This document shows positions 1-12,319 of a DNA stretch of 64,000 nucleotides, one piece after another (positions within the stretch are counted from its first letter, which is position 1; the number at the start of each line of letters is the position of its first letter). The translations under genes and the position numbers were made by a program. The stretch covers positions 29,348,723-29,412,722 of the forward strand of contig CM075103.1 of the NCBI GenBank assembly GCA_037576195.1, in the 5' to 3' direction. The DNA is from Phytoseiulus persimilis. Lineage: Eukaryota > Arthropoda > Arachnida > Mesostigmata > Phytoseiidae. Under the pieces are notes generated by a model. The model had not been told where the DNA came from. It saw only the letters and a program-made list of their open reading frames with translations, and did no database searches.

Positions 1-980
1 AAGTGTTATGCGACAAACGCGGATCAAACCCCCTCGCTGTTATCGGGTATATGCGCGGCATCCGACAGACGATTTCGCCCAATTATCCAGTCGAATGCCC
101 ATCCGCCATTGTTTTTTATGGTTAGAACCATATCAATTGCTACCCATTTGGAGTTCTAAAGTGGTCTCGTTCCCTCAATTTCTATCCCCGTTCTCGTTTT
201 GGAATATTATCGTGTACTCATCGGGACTCAATGCGGCAAAATCCGTGTGGGCTATCTTGGGAAAAGAGGTGCTTATTGTCACAGATTCTGAACACCTCCA
301 GAGATTTGGATCTGGCTTCAAATACAAGATTTCGCGCCCTTGGCTGAACTCGTGGACGTAAACTCGGGCTCGCAAGTCCGAGTCTGCGACCCCTTATCAC
401 CATCAAAAACACCTTACGCGATGGAAGTCTTCAGTCTCAGCTCTCTGAGTGAAAACCCATTTCGCCATGGCGTAAGGAGCTCACTGATTCGAACTTCGAG
501 AATGTTGAGGCGGGATTCCCTGAACTTCAGGATTACCGCACCAGGCATGTAGTCCTATTTTCGCTCTGTTCGGGATCGCGACAACCCGGCCCCGGGAGCC
601 GAAATATTTTGATTCGAATGAGCGGAGCATCTCATTGCGGGGAGCGAGTCAGTGCAATGCTTGCAGAACTCCAATGGACTGGCAACCTGTCGTTCCATGG
701 CCCGATGTTCGAGTTCGACGAAGCTTGTCTGCGCGTACTCCATGTCCAAGTTCGGGGAAATTCCATGGGCATGACACGTGAAATCGCAGTATCGATCGAG
801 AAGAAGATCAATCCACGCTCCAAGTGTTAATCAACTTCCTGGGCTGATAATTCTCCAAGATTGATGCCAGTTGAGCAGAATTTTCAATACTGAATGACGC
901 GGCTGCGGGATTCCTCTGCGAATTTCACGCTATCTACCACCGATCAAAACCAAGTTTCGTTCTATTCCACCGCTATGGAT
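1..980. other. Unassigned sequence at window edge
   Basis: No recognisable domain, RNA gene or repeat was seen here. A 117-codon frame starting at position 8 on the plus strand is open, but it shows no family motif and antisense frames overlap it. I treat it as chance. Confidence 0.4.
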
Positions 981-1123
981 ACTAGTTCGTCGTGAAATCG
1001 GCCTTTGGGGTCAGGTTGACACTGGGGCCGAGTTGACACCAGGGCCGGGTTGACACCAGGGCCGGGTTGAGTCCGGCCCTGGTGTCAACCCGACCCCAAA
1101 GGCCGATTTCACGACGAACTAGT
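981..1123. repeat. 143-bp palindromic fold-back with 17-bp tandem core
   Basis: The first ~51 bases (starting ACTAGTTCGTCGTG) are repeated in reverse complement at the other end (ending CACGACGAACTAGT), with only a few mismatches. The centre holds three 17-bp tandem units (1015-1031, 1032-1048, 1049-1065; consensus GTTGACACCAGGGCCGG). The structure could extrude as a cruciform or be a small fold-back element. No clear target-site duplication is visible beside the arms. Confidence 0.8.
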
Positions 1124-4100
1124 TGACGTGTACCGTCCGAATTTCGCTCGATGCTCATCCATAAGAAATACGTTTTCTGCAAAGAGGAAAACCTCAAGTG
1201 CTCTCCCTGGGCTGTTTGGGGCGACGTAGTTAACACGATCCGATTCTTCCCAGCTCGCGAGCATTGATTGTACACAGTGATCGAACGAGGAGTTCGACTT
1301 CTGGCTGGACAGGAGACGATAGCTGCACGGCCGATCCTGCTCCATCCGGGTCCCTCAGAGCGTTTCCCGTCGCGATACAATTTCGCCGCCCAGAACTTCA
1401 TGAATTCAGCGGCATCGCAGACCCTGCTGTAAATTCGGGGCAGCGGACCCGCTCCACGCGGAAATCACGCGGGACCCCACTGAACGCGGTTTGAAAAGAA
1501 AAACCGTGGAACGAGGTCGCGTGTACATCCTAGGCATCGTAGACCAGTAGGTGTCCTGGTCGGAGGCAGCGAGGCTCGAGCTTCCATCAGCCTGTCTAGC
1601 GAGGAGCTTCGAGTATTCTCCCGAGTGATATAAATAAATGTAGACTGCTTCGTGACTAGCTCGGAAGTCAAAGCCCTCCGTCGACGACAAACGGTGGCAA
1701 CCGGCTTCCAGGAACTATCCGAATCCCAGGAAAGAAAACAAAGAAAATAAACAGCATCTTCGGAAAAGCGCGGAGAGTCGCGCCTCTCGTCGATCAGCTG
1801 AATCTATTCATGACCGAACAGTGTCGCGTCTTGAGCAATGATTCTGTGATAGATTGGAACCATGACGCGAGAAATTCGGAAGCTTTTCAGGAACAGTTTC
1901 AGAGAGCCAACTCGAGATATCGCTCATGTGCGTTGAGCCCCTTGTGCGGCCGGGCGCCTCCTCGGGGTTTTGTTCGAGATATGGTGTACAATGAGTGACG
2001 AACCCTCAGAGGTCCCTAGAGAACTCCGGGCTTCGTTATCGGCCGCTTCATGTCCTCTTATCGCTCCACTAGGAGCATACTCGGAAGGCCAGTCAACTCT
2101 CCTCTCTCATCAATTGTTGATACGACGGCCAGCGTGGAGACAACGTCGGCGGCCAGAGGAGTGCGACATCGCTGTAGTCTCAGGAATTACTCGATGCCCG
2201 ACGCATGTACATGTGTGTCTTCCGTTTTCCGATCGGCCTAAACCATGGCGAAGCATAAACGCTCGTCCGCTGCCCGGAGCTTGCGTCAGCTTCGATTGAG
2301 CTGTCTCCCTCCTCTCCCGAGCTTCAAACAAAGCCGTATTGGAATTCGATATGATACAAATGACGCTTCTGCTCACCCTTCTGTTGTGCGTCAACTGGAA
2401 GAGCCGTTGCCGCGATAACTATATTTTGACTCCGTGAAGCTCGAAAGTGTCTCGGAGCTTCATGAGAGCGGAACGATTGTTTGCTGGTAGATAAACTTGA
2501 TAACCATCCGCAAACATCGCTGCGAAGCGGAGGAAGAACAACGAGCTGAGAAATGTTGAGAGGATATGTGGGTCGAAGAACGCAGCGTTTGTTCTTCTTC
2601 TGGTGCAGCATGTATCCTCATGTTAGTGGTTCGGGACAGCAAGGGAGAGGAGCTCTGAAATGTAGGTAGTGTTGCCACACCAGGCGACCCGCTTCTCTCC
2701 AACCCACAGCGTATGTTGCGCCCCTTGCTCAAGGCTTTGCAGATGGAGGCATCGAGCCGCGAGCTCCAACCCTTTGGCGATATCGCCCATGAACCAGGGC
2801 AAACAGCTAAATATTCGTTCGAGGACCAGATAGGAACTTCTGTAAGTTAGGATTACATTTTCATCATTGGGAAATAGAGGATCCTGTCGGTTTGGACTGA
2901 ATGCCGATTCGTTAGCCTGCTCGGACTCGGCTAGAGCAGCTTCCACTCCTGGTCGAAGCCCCCCGTACATCCCCGCCTCACCCCAATCTCGTTAGGATGC
3001 CCGCTGTGAGCATTAGTTCCATGACTCGTAGTAGACAGCCATAAGGTTCTCCAGTTTTGGCAGATGCTGAGTCTCGTAGCGAGCAGCGAAGCCGAGGTTT
3101 GTGTGCTCGCATTGAAGCATCCCTCGATACTAGGGCACGTCTCGCTGAGAGGATACTTGAATGAGCATGCTCTTCCACCGTCAAACCGTGTGATAAAATG
3201 TTACTCTGCAATACTGTAAATATCTTATAGCGAACGGTACACCGGAATATCATTGCGGTTAACCACGCTTCATCGAACATGGAAAGGACCACTTCGACCC
3301 GTTTAAGCCGACGATGCGATGAAGGGAGGGGTCGAATTCATGTCATAAATATCGAGTCCTGCAAGAACCGGCCAGACGTGAGCGAACTTTCCTCGGACTT
3401 TCAATCAGCAGACTGTTATTCTTTCATCTATTTTTGTTGTGCAACATAATTCCTCGCGCTCCGTAACTATCAGTACCTGACTTCGGAACTGAAGTTCAAG
3501 TCGGATCACAGGACAATAATCACAATAAGCCCGGACGGGATGACCAAGTGATGGGATCATGAAGAAGCCCTCCTCTATTTTTCTAAAGATGGCTCTCGCT
3601 CGCTCCCACTAACATTGTTTATGTTTTCGTCGTGCTGCTTCAGAATGGAAGCTAGTTGTGGATGCCGTCGCACAGGTTTCTCATAGGAATTGGTGCCTGG
3701 ATCCATGTCGAGTCCTCAGTGGAAGGACGAGAAGGTTCTCGAAGCTTGCGCGGAATAGCGGCAAAGCTTCCGGTATAGCTCGCAAGACCGCCTGAAAGCA
3801 TACGAAGAATGCTCGAGCCTACATCGCTAGCTCATTTAATTGCACCAAGGGTGCGACGATTACCTAGAGGACGATCCCACTATTCGGGGCTGTGGAGAAG
3901 TGCGGCGAAGCCGACTTCCGATCTGGACAAGCGCACAAGCGCACTAGGCGATGCGTAGCGTACGCGGAGTCTTCTTAACAGCGAGCGTGATCGATATAAT
4001 TCTTTGAGCTTGACCATTTGTGGGAATCGGAATCGAAATGTCCTCGTCTCCGAAAGAATCGTTGCAACGGGATATGCCCATGACGGATGTCTTAACGCTC

Positions 4101-5022
4101 TTTTTCGGTCCAGTTTCCCGTGAGCGCTACGATGGGAAGCGTCCGTTACGACGAAGTTGATCTCAACGGAGCGCTCCCGATGGAGCGAAATGGAGCGATT
4201 ATCAGAAGCCCTCAGAGAGGTGCCTGAGATTGTTTTCGAGAGATGTTCTCGGGTCTTACTTACCAGAAAGTTGGGTTAAATACTCGGTCAACTGAAAACT
4301 CACAGATTTCCAGCACTCTGCAATACGACAATCAACTTCGAGCAGAACCTCATACTTCCCAGATTGAACGGTTTCAATGTCAGGTGGAGCGACCTGACTT
4401 GCCGCTCCGTTCCCGCTATCTATCATATCTGTCAGCTCGCCACAGATGTCTTCTCCGCGGGATGATGAATACCAAATTATGCACAGAACGAGAACGTCCC
4501 CCAGGAGAGAGAGAATCCCCCTAGAATGGAGGACTATCTCTGTCCATCAGTGCGCATGCTCGTCTCTCCATGGTACTGTTCTTGAAGAATTTCTCTAGCT
4601 ATTCGGTGATCGTTGGGGCCGGGGAGTATTCTCTTCGTGATTGGTGGGACTTCAGCAAGTTGGAAGAAAAAAATGGGGTCAGGTTCAGTGGGCTTGAATT
4701 ACACACAGATCTCTTGTGTGCTGGTCGACAGTGCCGCAAAGCACACCTCTGGATGGTTTCCGTTCCGTTCCAGCTAGCTTACGGCAAAACACGCGAACCC
4801 TCGCCGCAGTGCATATTGTGTAGACATCGCGGATTCCAAGCATCCGAAGGATGGAAGGTTGAGTGGATAGTGCATCGGGTCTGTTCACGGCAGCAACAAG
4901 GCTATCCGAGGAAGTCAACTCCGAGTGTAGAGCATTTACGGAGCGAAGCACAGAGAGACGAGTCCCCCGAAAGTGAGCTAACGGATCCCCTCTTCAAGAG
5001 GAGCCCTTATCGAACTTAACTC
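1124..5022. other. Intergenic, unassigned
   Basis: Nothing with a recognisable family signature is present apart from the minus-strand open frames at 2623-3292, listed separately. No tandem repeats were noticed. Confidence 0.4.
2623..3292 (-). CDS. Candidate exon pair, unknown protein (weak)
   Basis: Two adjoining minus-strand frames, 3292-2978 (104 codons) and 2970-2623 (115 codons), have mixed hydrophobic and charged composition and no long plus-strand competitor across 2623-2970. The first frame ends at a TGA that is part of a donor-like GGG|GTGAGG near 2982, so the stop may lie in an intron rather than end a protein. The second frame contains an aromatic, leucine-rich stretch that would suit a folded domain. 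I recognise no family. Both frames could be chance. Confidence 0.2.
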
Positions 5023-5200
5023 TCTTCGAGTATGACCATGTTCCAATTCATGTCCATTTTCATGGAATAATTTCCTTGAATATGAATACATCCATGGAAT
5101 ACGTTGTTTCCGCGAATGAGAGTATGCTTAAGGAATACGTTATTTCCATGAATAAGGATATGCTCATCGATTACGTTATTCCGTGAGTATGAATATGTTT
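5023..5200. repeat. 36-bp tandem repeat, about 4-5 copies
   Basis: The anchor GTTNTTTCC recurs every 36 bases (about 5067, 5103, 5139, 5175). Units carry GAATA-rich spacers and diverge by several substitutions. Because 36 is a multiple of three, the minus-strand frame 5261-5016 reads a 12-residue repeat of the type HTLIRGNNVFLK. Whether this is translated is unknown; a non-coding minisatellite is the simpler reading. Confidence 0.75.
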
Positions 5201-5320
5201 TTGCCACTATGTATGAATTTGAGCATGCTCTCTGTTGAACATATGGGCTTTCATTGCACATTTATGGGTGCTTCCAAAAATCCTACAGAAGCGCATGCGG
5301 GAAGTGCGCCCCAAGTGGAG

Positions 5321-5362
5321 TATCTATCTACTTATATTAATCTATCTATCTATATAAATAAA
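5321..5362. repeat. Imperfect (ATCT)n microsatellite
   Basis: The stretch contains interrupted TATC/ATCT tetranucleotides followed by an AATAAA. Confidence 0.6.
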
Positions 5363-7417
5363 AGACGCCGGCCGGTCTAACCTGTGATCCCAATAAACGT
5401 TCCGACCAGCCGCTTCGCCTGTGGCTGTGTTTTCCACGGCAACACATCGAGAAAACTCAGAACTTTGTCGTCGCATGCTGAAGAATTTCTCTGTTCGAAT
5501 GAGCACGCCAAAGGCCCATGGTCTGCGGCGCGATCCGGCACCGAATTTGATGGTGTAAAAAACGCGGTGCACAGCGATTGGACTGCGTTTGTTCGTTTAT
5601 CGTGCCGTTGCTCGGCGCCGTAGAGCCCGTGACGACACGGTGCGCATCGAGGAAAATCGGATGGCTGCCCACCCGATACGGGGAGTGAACATTCTCAGGT
5701 CGCCTCTCTTCCAAGCGCGGGAAGGTTTACCGGCGACAGTCACTTCCACGGCCATACCGTCAACGCTCCTCCGCCGTAGCGGACTGGGATCCACACCGTT
5801 TCAAAAATACAAGGTAAAGGTGGACCGTAATTGATGTGAACCACAACTTGAACCACAATCTCATCGCGGTCCAGCCTGAAGAAGGTGCAGTGCAATTGAT
5901 CAACCGCCAAGATGGAGTCCCAGAAAAGAAAGCTACCGCTGTCAAGTACTCAGCTATTCCGAAAGACGACAAATCCTGCTTCAGATCCTTCGAGTGCGAG
6001 AGATCGATCGTAAACTCATGTTGCCAACGACGACAGATACAGTTGACGCTGTTGACAGCGATCATGACGCCCTGAGCCACCTGAAGTGTTGGTTCAGAGG
6101 GGAGAGCGCCAATCATGGCTATGAAGAACCTCGAACAGAGCGATTATTATCCAGTTAGATCGGAGGCCCTCAAGCCCCATCCTGCACGAAGCCATTCAGC
6201 TCGGCAAGTGGAATAAAATTCGAACAGAGCCTCCACCGAAAAAATCGATACTGGCTGAAGCATCAGCCTCGGGCCCCCGGACAAGATTACTGCCCGACGC
6301 CGACCAGAAATCTAGCCCCGTGCTCGGGTAGGAAATATCCGGAGTCGGCCTCGGGATGCTTTCGGAACAGATTCGGGCCTGATCTCGGAGTCGATCTGAT
6401 CATACATACTTTTTGGAAACGATCTAACGCAACTTTTGGGGGTATGTGGACATGATTCCCGCGTCTGGATCTGACTATATCTCTCGGGCCAAGATTCCAA
6501 GATCTACCTCGCAAATATCCCCATGGGGCACGAAAAGAATGGTAAGATCGAGGGAAAATTATGATTCGGGCCGGGGCGCAAATATCTTCGAGAAGTTTCA
6601 GTGGGAACGGATTCCAGGATCTAGAGGAATTTCCATGATGCCAGAATAATCCCCATGAGGAGAGGTACCTACGCTCTGATGCTATGCGAATTCGAAATCT
6701 GCGCCGAAACACTTCGAAGATGAACTCCCAGAGATGCACTCTTTGCGCACGTTTCGATATTTTGGCCCCGATCCAATGATCTGGGGCGTGTTTTGGGCTC
6801 CGGCGGCATGATCTCTAGCATATAGTGAGCCTCACCGTCATGATATGAGGCATATTCCGGGACCCGAGCGGAGAAAGTTTGTCGAGCCCTGCCGCAGAGG
6901 AACTACGTCGGACGTCACAGCGAAGCGCGATGGGCTACACTAGGTTTCTATAAGTGGAGGACAGTCTCTGGTAGACGAACACCGATTGGGAATCTGAGCA
7001 AACACAGGCACGCCCCGTTGCCATTGAAACTTGCAAGAGGATACCATCTGATGATGAACCAGCTTCGACTAGCCCGTGTTTCTCGCAGGATCGGAAAACA
7101 GAGCGACATGCCCTCCGAGTAGCCAGAATAGGGCTCTTTCTCGCCGTATCATATCAACTCCAAAGGTACCCTGAAATCCCGCAAGTGACGAATCTTTTTT
7201 TTCGATTCTTTCTCAAAAAAACGCTTCAGATGAGTTCGTTATCCGACAAGTTCGTTATGTGATGAGTTCATTGTCTGAGAAGGTCGTTATCCGGTGCAGT
7301 TTCTTCAGAACATAATCGAATAAAAATACTCGTTATCTGCGGGATTTCAGGGTAACTAGACAACGACGCACACGTAGCCCCTTAGCCCGCTTCAGAAACT
7401 CGAGAGGAACGAACAAA
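5363..7417. other. Intergenic, unassigned
   Basis: No gene was recognised. The segment around 6375-6485 shows a possible degenerate relative of the 45-bp repeat family, listed separately. An ORF of 150 codons on the minus strand (6739-6287) covers that repeat and is probably not a gene. Confidence 0.4.
6375..6485 (+). repeat. Possible degenerate 45-bp family units
   Basis: Strings such as GAGTCGATCTGATCATAC and TGGATCTGACTATAT match the core of the 45-bp repeats at 18 kb and 32.7 kb (GTCGATCTGACCATA). Spacing is irregular, so this is a tentative fourth location. Confidence 0.25.
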
Positions 7418-7609
7418 ATGGTTTCGCTTTCGCGATTCTGTACTCTCTCTTGGGTTGGAAGTGTCATGTTTCTTCTTGTTGTCGTCGGATCGGAAGTTAT
7501 TTGTTCCGTTGAAGCACTCGGCCAGAAGAACCGTTCTCCAAGTGTGTTCTTCGGCCTAAAAGCCGATTCTTGTCTCTCTCGTTCGTTCACGCCTCCTGTA
7601 TTTTCCTGA
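7418..7609 (+). CDS. Short ORF with predicted signal peptide
   Basis: This 63-residue frame starts with ATG in an excellent invertebrate context (AACAAAATGG). Residues 1-6 are a short polar start, about 13-24 a strongly hydrophobic core (GSVMFLLVVVGS), and a plausible signal-peptidase site follows near VEA|LG. The remaining ~30 residues carry a single cysteine and no dibasic-amide site, so it does not look like a finished neuropeptide precursor. It may be the first exon of a secreted protein; no clear donor is visible before the stop. A 182-codon antisense frame (7881-7333) overlaps and cannot be excluded. The product is unknown. Confidence 0.35.
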   Translation: MVSLSRFCTLSWVGSVMFLLVVVGSEVICSVEALGQKNRSPSVFFGLKADSCLSRSFTPPVFS

Positions 7610-10600
7610 CGTGACTGAAGTTCACCCTGTCTTCCGCTTACGTCTGTATAATGACGCCCGCAATCCGAAGCAAACGACGTTTTGTTACGGAGCAGGCTTA
7701 CGATCCAAATCACGCACTTGCATCGTTCAATACCGATCTGGACAGCAGTTTTCATTCCCGCTGTTTTCGCATCCATCATGCTTCCAACGAGAGGTTGACC
7801 CACGGAGGGACTCGTCCGTTCCCATCGGGCGAGGAACGAAGGCAGGGAAAACCAAGCTCCGCTACTTGACGTAGGAAACATCGAGGAATCACGTCAGGAA
7901 ACAATGGCTTTGCCACGATCGCGAAGTGATTCTCTCGGTGGCAGCCGGTGGTCCGCTGAGAGGGAAACGAATGCGGCCAGGGTGAAAAGAGCAAAAAAGA
8001 AGAAAGATCCAAGGCCAAGAGGGAGTCACCTTGTCCCGTCGTTCCGTTCCGACAGCAAGAAGTCTTCCCGTTTGCTTTTTTCCTGCAGACGACGAACCTA
8101 CCCCGATGTTGTGCGACCCAGACACTGATCTGAGGGGAATTTTCCCATGGAATCGGACACTGCTCTTTACCTCCAAATAACGGAATCGGGATATCGCTTC
8201 AGCGAGTGCAGCTCCTCGACAAAAAAGACAATGTTCCAGTTGACATTGCCAATTCTGGCCCATCGGCAAGCGCGAGCAATCATCCGGAGTCTCGAGCAGC
8301 CTCTCCTTGGAAAATTGATAACAATCGATGCGGCTCGAGAGCGTTATTGGCGCTAGCCTTCGCTACCAAGACTGATTCGATTCCTGCCCTTTGCGTCGAG
8401 CCGGAGCAGATGACGTGGATCAGTTTTGCGTACACTCGACAATCCAGCCATCGAGTACGAGTGAATTGGAATTTCCATGTGGAAAGACGAGGGAACATGA
8501 ATGAGCATTTCGAGAGTTTCTGAGCTCGTCTTGGAGAATGAAACGAAGTGCTTTCGCTCACCCAGACGACGGCGCCGTTCTCTCGGAAAAGCCCTCCGTC
8601 AATCGATCATTCCGCGAGTGAAGAAGCTCCTCTTGAACTCCATTACAAACTCGGCCAAACCGATCTGAATTGATTCGGTGCAAGGAGATGAATGAGAAAC
8701 GGATTCACGCCAACAAATGCAATCCCCAGTGGTGTGTCGAGGAGACCCAGGAGGTTGATATGACCTGACAGGAAAACCACGGCGCTTTGTCAGAAACATA
8801 CACAAAACTGTTGATATTGCAAACCGCTGTACGGGACGGATGCTATATTTCCCGCCATCTTCACAGAAATCAAGAACCGACAGAGAGCCTATGCGTCAAG
8901 CTCCTACGCTTCCCAACGGTGGAGCCAACGAACTGAGCAGTTGACCCGCTTTGGACGGGAAACAATCCAATAGAATGGTAAGAACATGAAGCTCGTCGGC
9001 TCCGCGGCTGGCGGGAAAGCCTGAAACTCGAAGCTGACGCACTCCATCAATCGGGATTCCGAAGCGCTATCCATCGGACACATGCCGCTGCGCCAACGAG
9101 TGTCGCCGACCGGTTTCGGGAATCGACGGCAGAAAACCGGAGCGGGGTGATTTTCGGGGACAAGTAATAATCGTCGGACCGACCCGAGAGCATCGAATTC
9201 GGGTACTTTCCCCCATTGAATGGATCGTCGACTCTGGGCTCATTGAAGTGTTACAAAGGAAATGTGAAGAAGGCCACTCATCGAGTGGATAGGCCCTCCG
9301 AATCGGCTGGATGCGCTAGCGTGCAACTCTTCAGGGTCAGGACTTGATCCGAAGCGTTTTCCTGGAAGTCTATGGGCTCCTTCAGCGCTCCGGATGCGAC
9401 CAAGCGAGTCCGAAATCGATTGAGTTCGGCGTTCATCACGACATCTTCTAGAAGGACCTTGGGAAAAAATGGATGAGCTTCGCAAAGTTCTCATGAGCGC
9501 TGACCTCGAAGTTCTCTTCAAATCTATCCTAGATTTCTGGGAGAAAACCTCAGAAGATGACGAAGTTATGACCAAACAAAGTTGAACTTGAAAATTCTCG
9601 GCTTGAAGTAGCCACTCTGTACTTCAACTCCTTCCATCATTTATTGCTGAAATCAGAGTCTAAAACTGCAGTAATAGCTCCGAGGAGGGACAGGGAGAAA
9701 CTTTCGGCGAGGGAGCTCAGTATCTCCATAGAAAGGCACTGGATCACTCGACTACATAGAACTCTGCCCCAGGTCCCATCCTGAAGTGGATGTTTCCTTG
9801 TCGGAGCGACATTTCCCTAAGAGGAACATATCGAAATCCGACACTCAACAAGCCAAAACTCCAGGAGACTCATTGCGTCGTTCGTCGTTCCACTCGTGCT
9901 CGCGCGGCTCACTGTAGAGGAAATATCTGCGAGGAGCTGACGAACGGTTAGGGAGCTTCACAATCTCAATGTGACTACGAACGTCATACGAAAGAACACT
10001 AATCCGAGCTTGAATGGTCGCCTTCAAATTATAAAACCTGTCGAGTGCTAGGAGAGGATAAGCGGTCTCGAAATCTTTCCAGCGTTCATCTTCCGAGACC
10101 TCAGGTTGCCAGGAGCGAGGGAGAGACGAGAGAGGAAAGCAGCAAGATCGAGAAGAAAGTTTAATTCCACACCAGGGGAAGCGGTGCTACGAGTCGAAGG
10201 CGATTGTGAGACGAGTGGGTCAGGAGGAGGGAATCCCTCGACAAAAACAGGACGTACTTGGAAGCCAGATTCGGAAAACGGGACACAAGGGATCAATTTC
10301 AGTACTAGTGATAAACAGTTGAGCTAATTCAGGGCAAGAGAAATCTGAGGGATACCGTCTTGTTCGGCGTTTCGCAGCTTCGAAGTGTCTGTCCAACGAT
10401 GATTTTGACATTTCGTTCATCTTTGTGGACTTTTATGTGCGGCCTGTTCATTGGAGTTTCATTTCACAACGTCACTGGATACGCTTCTATGAAGATATGT
10501 CCTTCGAGAATAGTGCGCATCAATTAAGAGTGAGAGAAGTGATCGTCCACGCTAGTTCTTGTTCGGTCAGCATATCAGTTTTGTCGAGAAATACCTGAAA

Positions 10601-12319
10601 TTATCCACCTCTCCATTCATCTCCGCTGGCTCATCGCCCGTCGGAACGGCGCTCTCCATCGTTTCTTCGCTAGCTTCTCTCTGGAGTCTAGAGCGTCTCG
10701 ACCCACTGCCGACTGTCGCATTTCGTTCCAGGCCCTGGAAGCTCATCTCAAAGTAGATCAATTGGATGTATTTCTCCGGAAACACCCCGACGAGTCACTG
10801 AATGTGCGTTTGCATTTCGAGTATGAGTTCGAGAATAGTAGATCTCGGGGACTTCCGTGGAACATACAGTGGTGACGTTCGAAAGCATCGAATGAGAATC
10901 CTCGAAATCGGAAACAATGGGGCGATTCCGACAGAAATTCAGGGGTCGAGTCGAGGCGGACGGAGCAAATGGGCGAGTGATGGCCCACTGACCAGTCCTC
11001 ACGTTGGTTCGAGATGCACATCGCCGGAAGGTCGACTCTGACAATTTTAATCCTCAACAAGAAGATAGAGAGATCCCAACCAGACTTTCGAGAGTCCTGT
11101 AAGTCTCAGCTGCGAATATATAGCTGTATTTCCGAGACTCCGAGCACGGAAAGAAATTACTGACTCGGAAATGGATAATTTACTCGGAAAACAGAGATTC
11201 ACCATTTTTGGATAGCTTTGGTGGGTTGGAAGCATCCGTTCATGGTGGATCTCCACTTTCCGAGTCGGGAATTCTTTTACCAGTTCAGAGTTTCGGAAAT
11301 GAATGTCTACCTGCGAGCTACCTGCAGTGTGATCATCTTGTATTCATTGTGATGACCCGGACGGGGCCGAATTGAACTTCGATGAGGCATGACGACTAAC
11401 TGGCTCGTCGAGAACCGGTACGCTTCCCTTGAGAGCTTGACCACTCCTAGATCGAGCTGTTCAGGAAACACACGGAAGCTCGAAACGGACAGCTCAACCG
11501 GCTGCGCTTCCTAAAGCCGAAATCGATCGTACGAATCGCAATTCTGTGAATCGAACTCTACATATATATCGAACAACACTGCTCAGGAGGGAGACATTTG
11601 ATGTCTAGCGCTGCTCGTCCCGAGCCGAGTCACCAAATGGGAGAGTCTCCGGACTGATGCGATTACTTTGATTTTCCCGGGAGAACAAATTGGAGGTTTT
11701 CGGAAACTCTCATTGTGGGCACTCGATTCTCTACCATCCTATCATCATAAACGTTCTGGAGAGAGCAGCCATGGTCGCCCTCGTGGTAGGAATATAAGTT
11801 TCGCGGGAACTTCAGACTTGATACCTCAGTTTATACAATTGTTAGCTCATCATTCCAACGGAATGACCAGAAGGTCTTTCGCATCCGCCCTAACATCGGG
11901 AATCCTCTCCGAAGCGATGGCGGAGCAGATCCCCGAGGCCATTGCTGATTAGTTTCCGGAGCTCATAATCCAGGCAGAGAAACAGAAGAAGCCTCTCGAG
12001 AGGCTTCGAGGAATGATAAGAAGAGCTTCGAATCCACCAGTCATTTCTTGCTGAATACCGGACAGCTATCGGACGGACATCTCAGGCAAATGAGGACAAA
12101 CTCAAAAAAGGGGAAAGGGCACTTTCTAGAGTCTCGAATCCGCTTGAATTCACCGTGGTCTCATTCGTCGTATAGTCGGTTTGAGTTGAACTTGATCGAG
12201 AGGTTAAGCTCAAGACTAACTTCGCTCAACCCATGGCGCTGATCCGACAAGAAGATCACAAACATCGAGGAGGACCATTCTACGTCGGCGGTAGATAGAA
12301 TAGCGAACTTACAGACCTC
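7610..12319. other. Intergenic, unassigned
   Basis: No family was recognised. A plus-strand frame at 11668-11952 (94 codons, hydrophobic/alanine-rich middle) is the most protein-like ORF but has no motif. No tandem repeat was noticed. Confidence 0.35.

Noticed and set aside
7490..7609. Allatostatin-A or tachykinin-like peptide (VFFGLK)
   Set aside because: There is no amidation glycine with dibasic cleavage site after FGL, so the resemblance is superficial.
7611..7874. Kunitz-type inhibitor domain after the signal-peptide ORF
   Set aside because: A YND...FCYGAG...C string recalls the Kunitz core, but the frame differs from the signal peptide and most required cysteines are missing.
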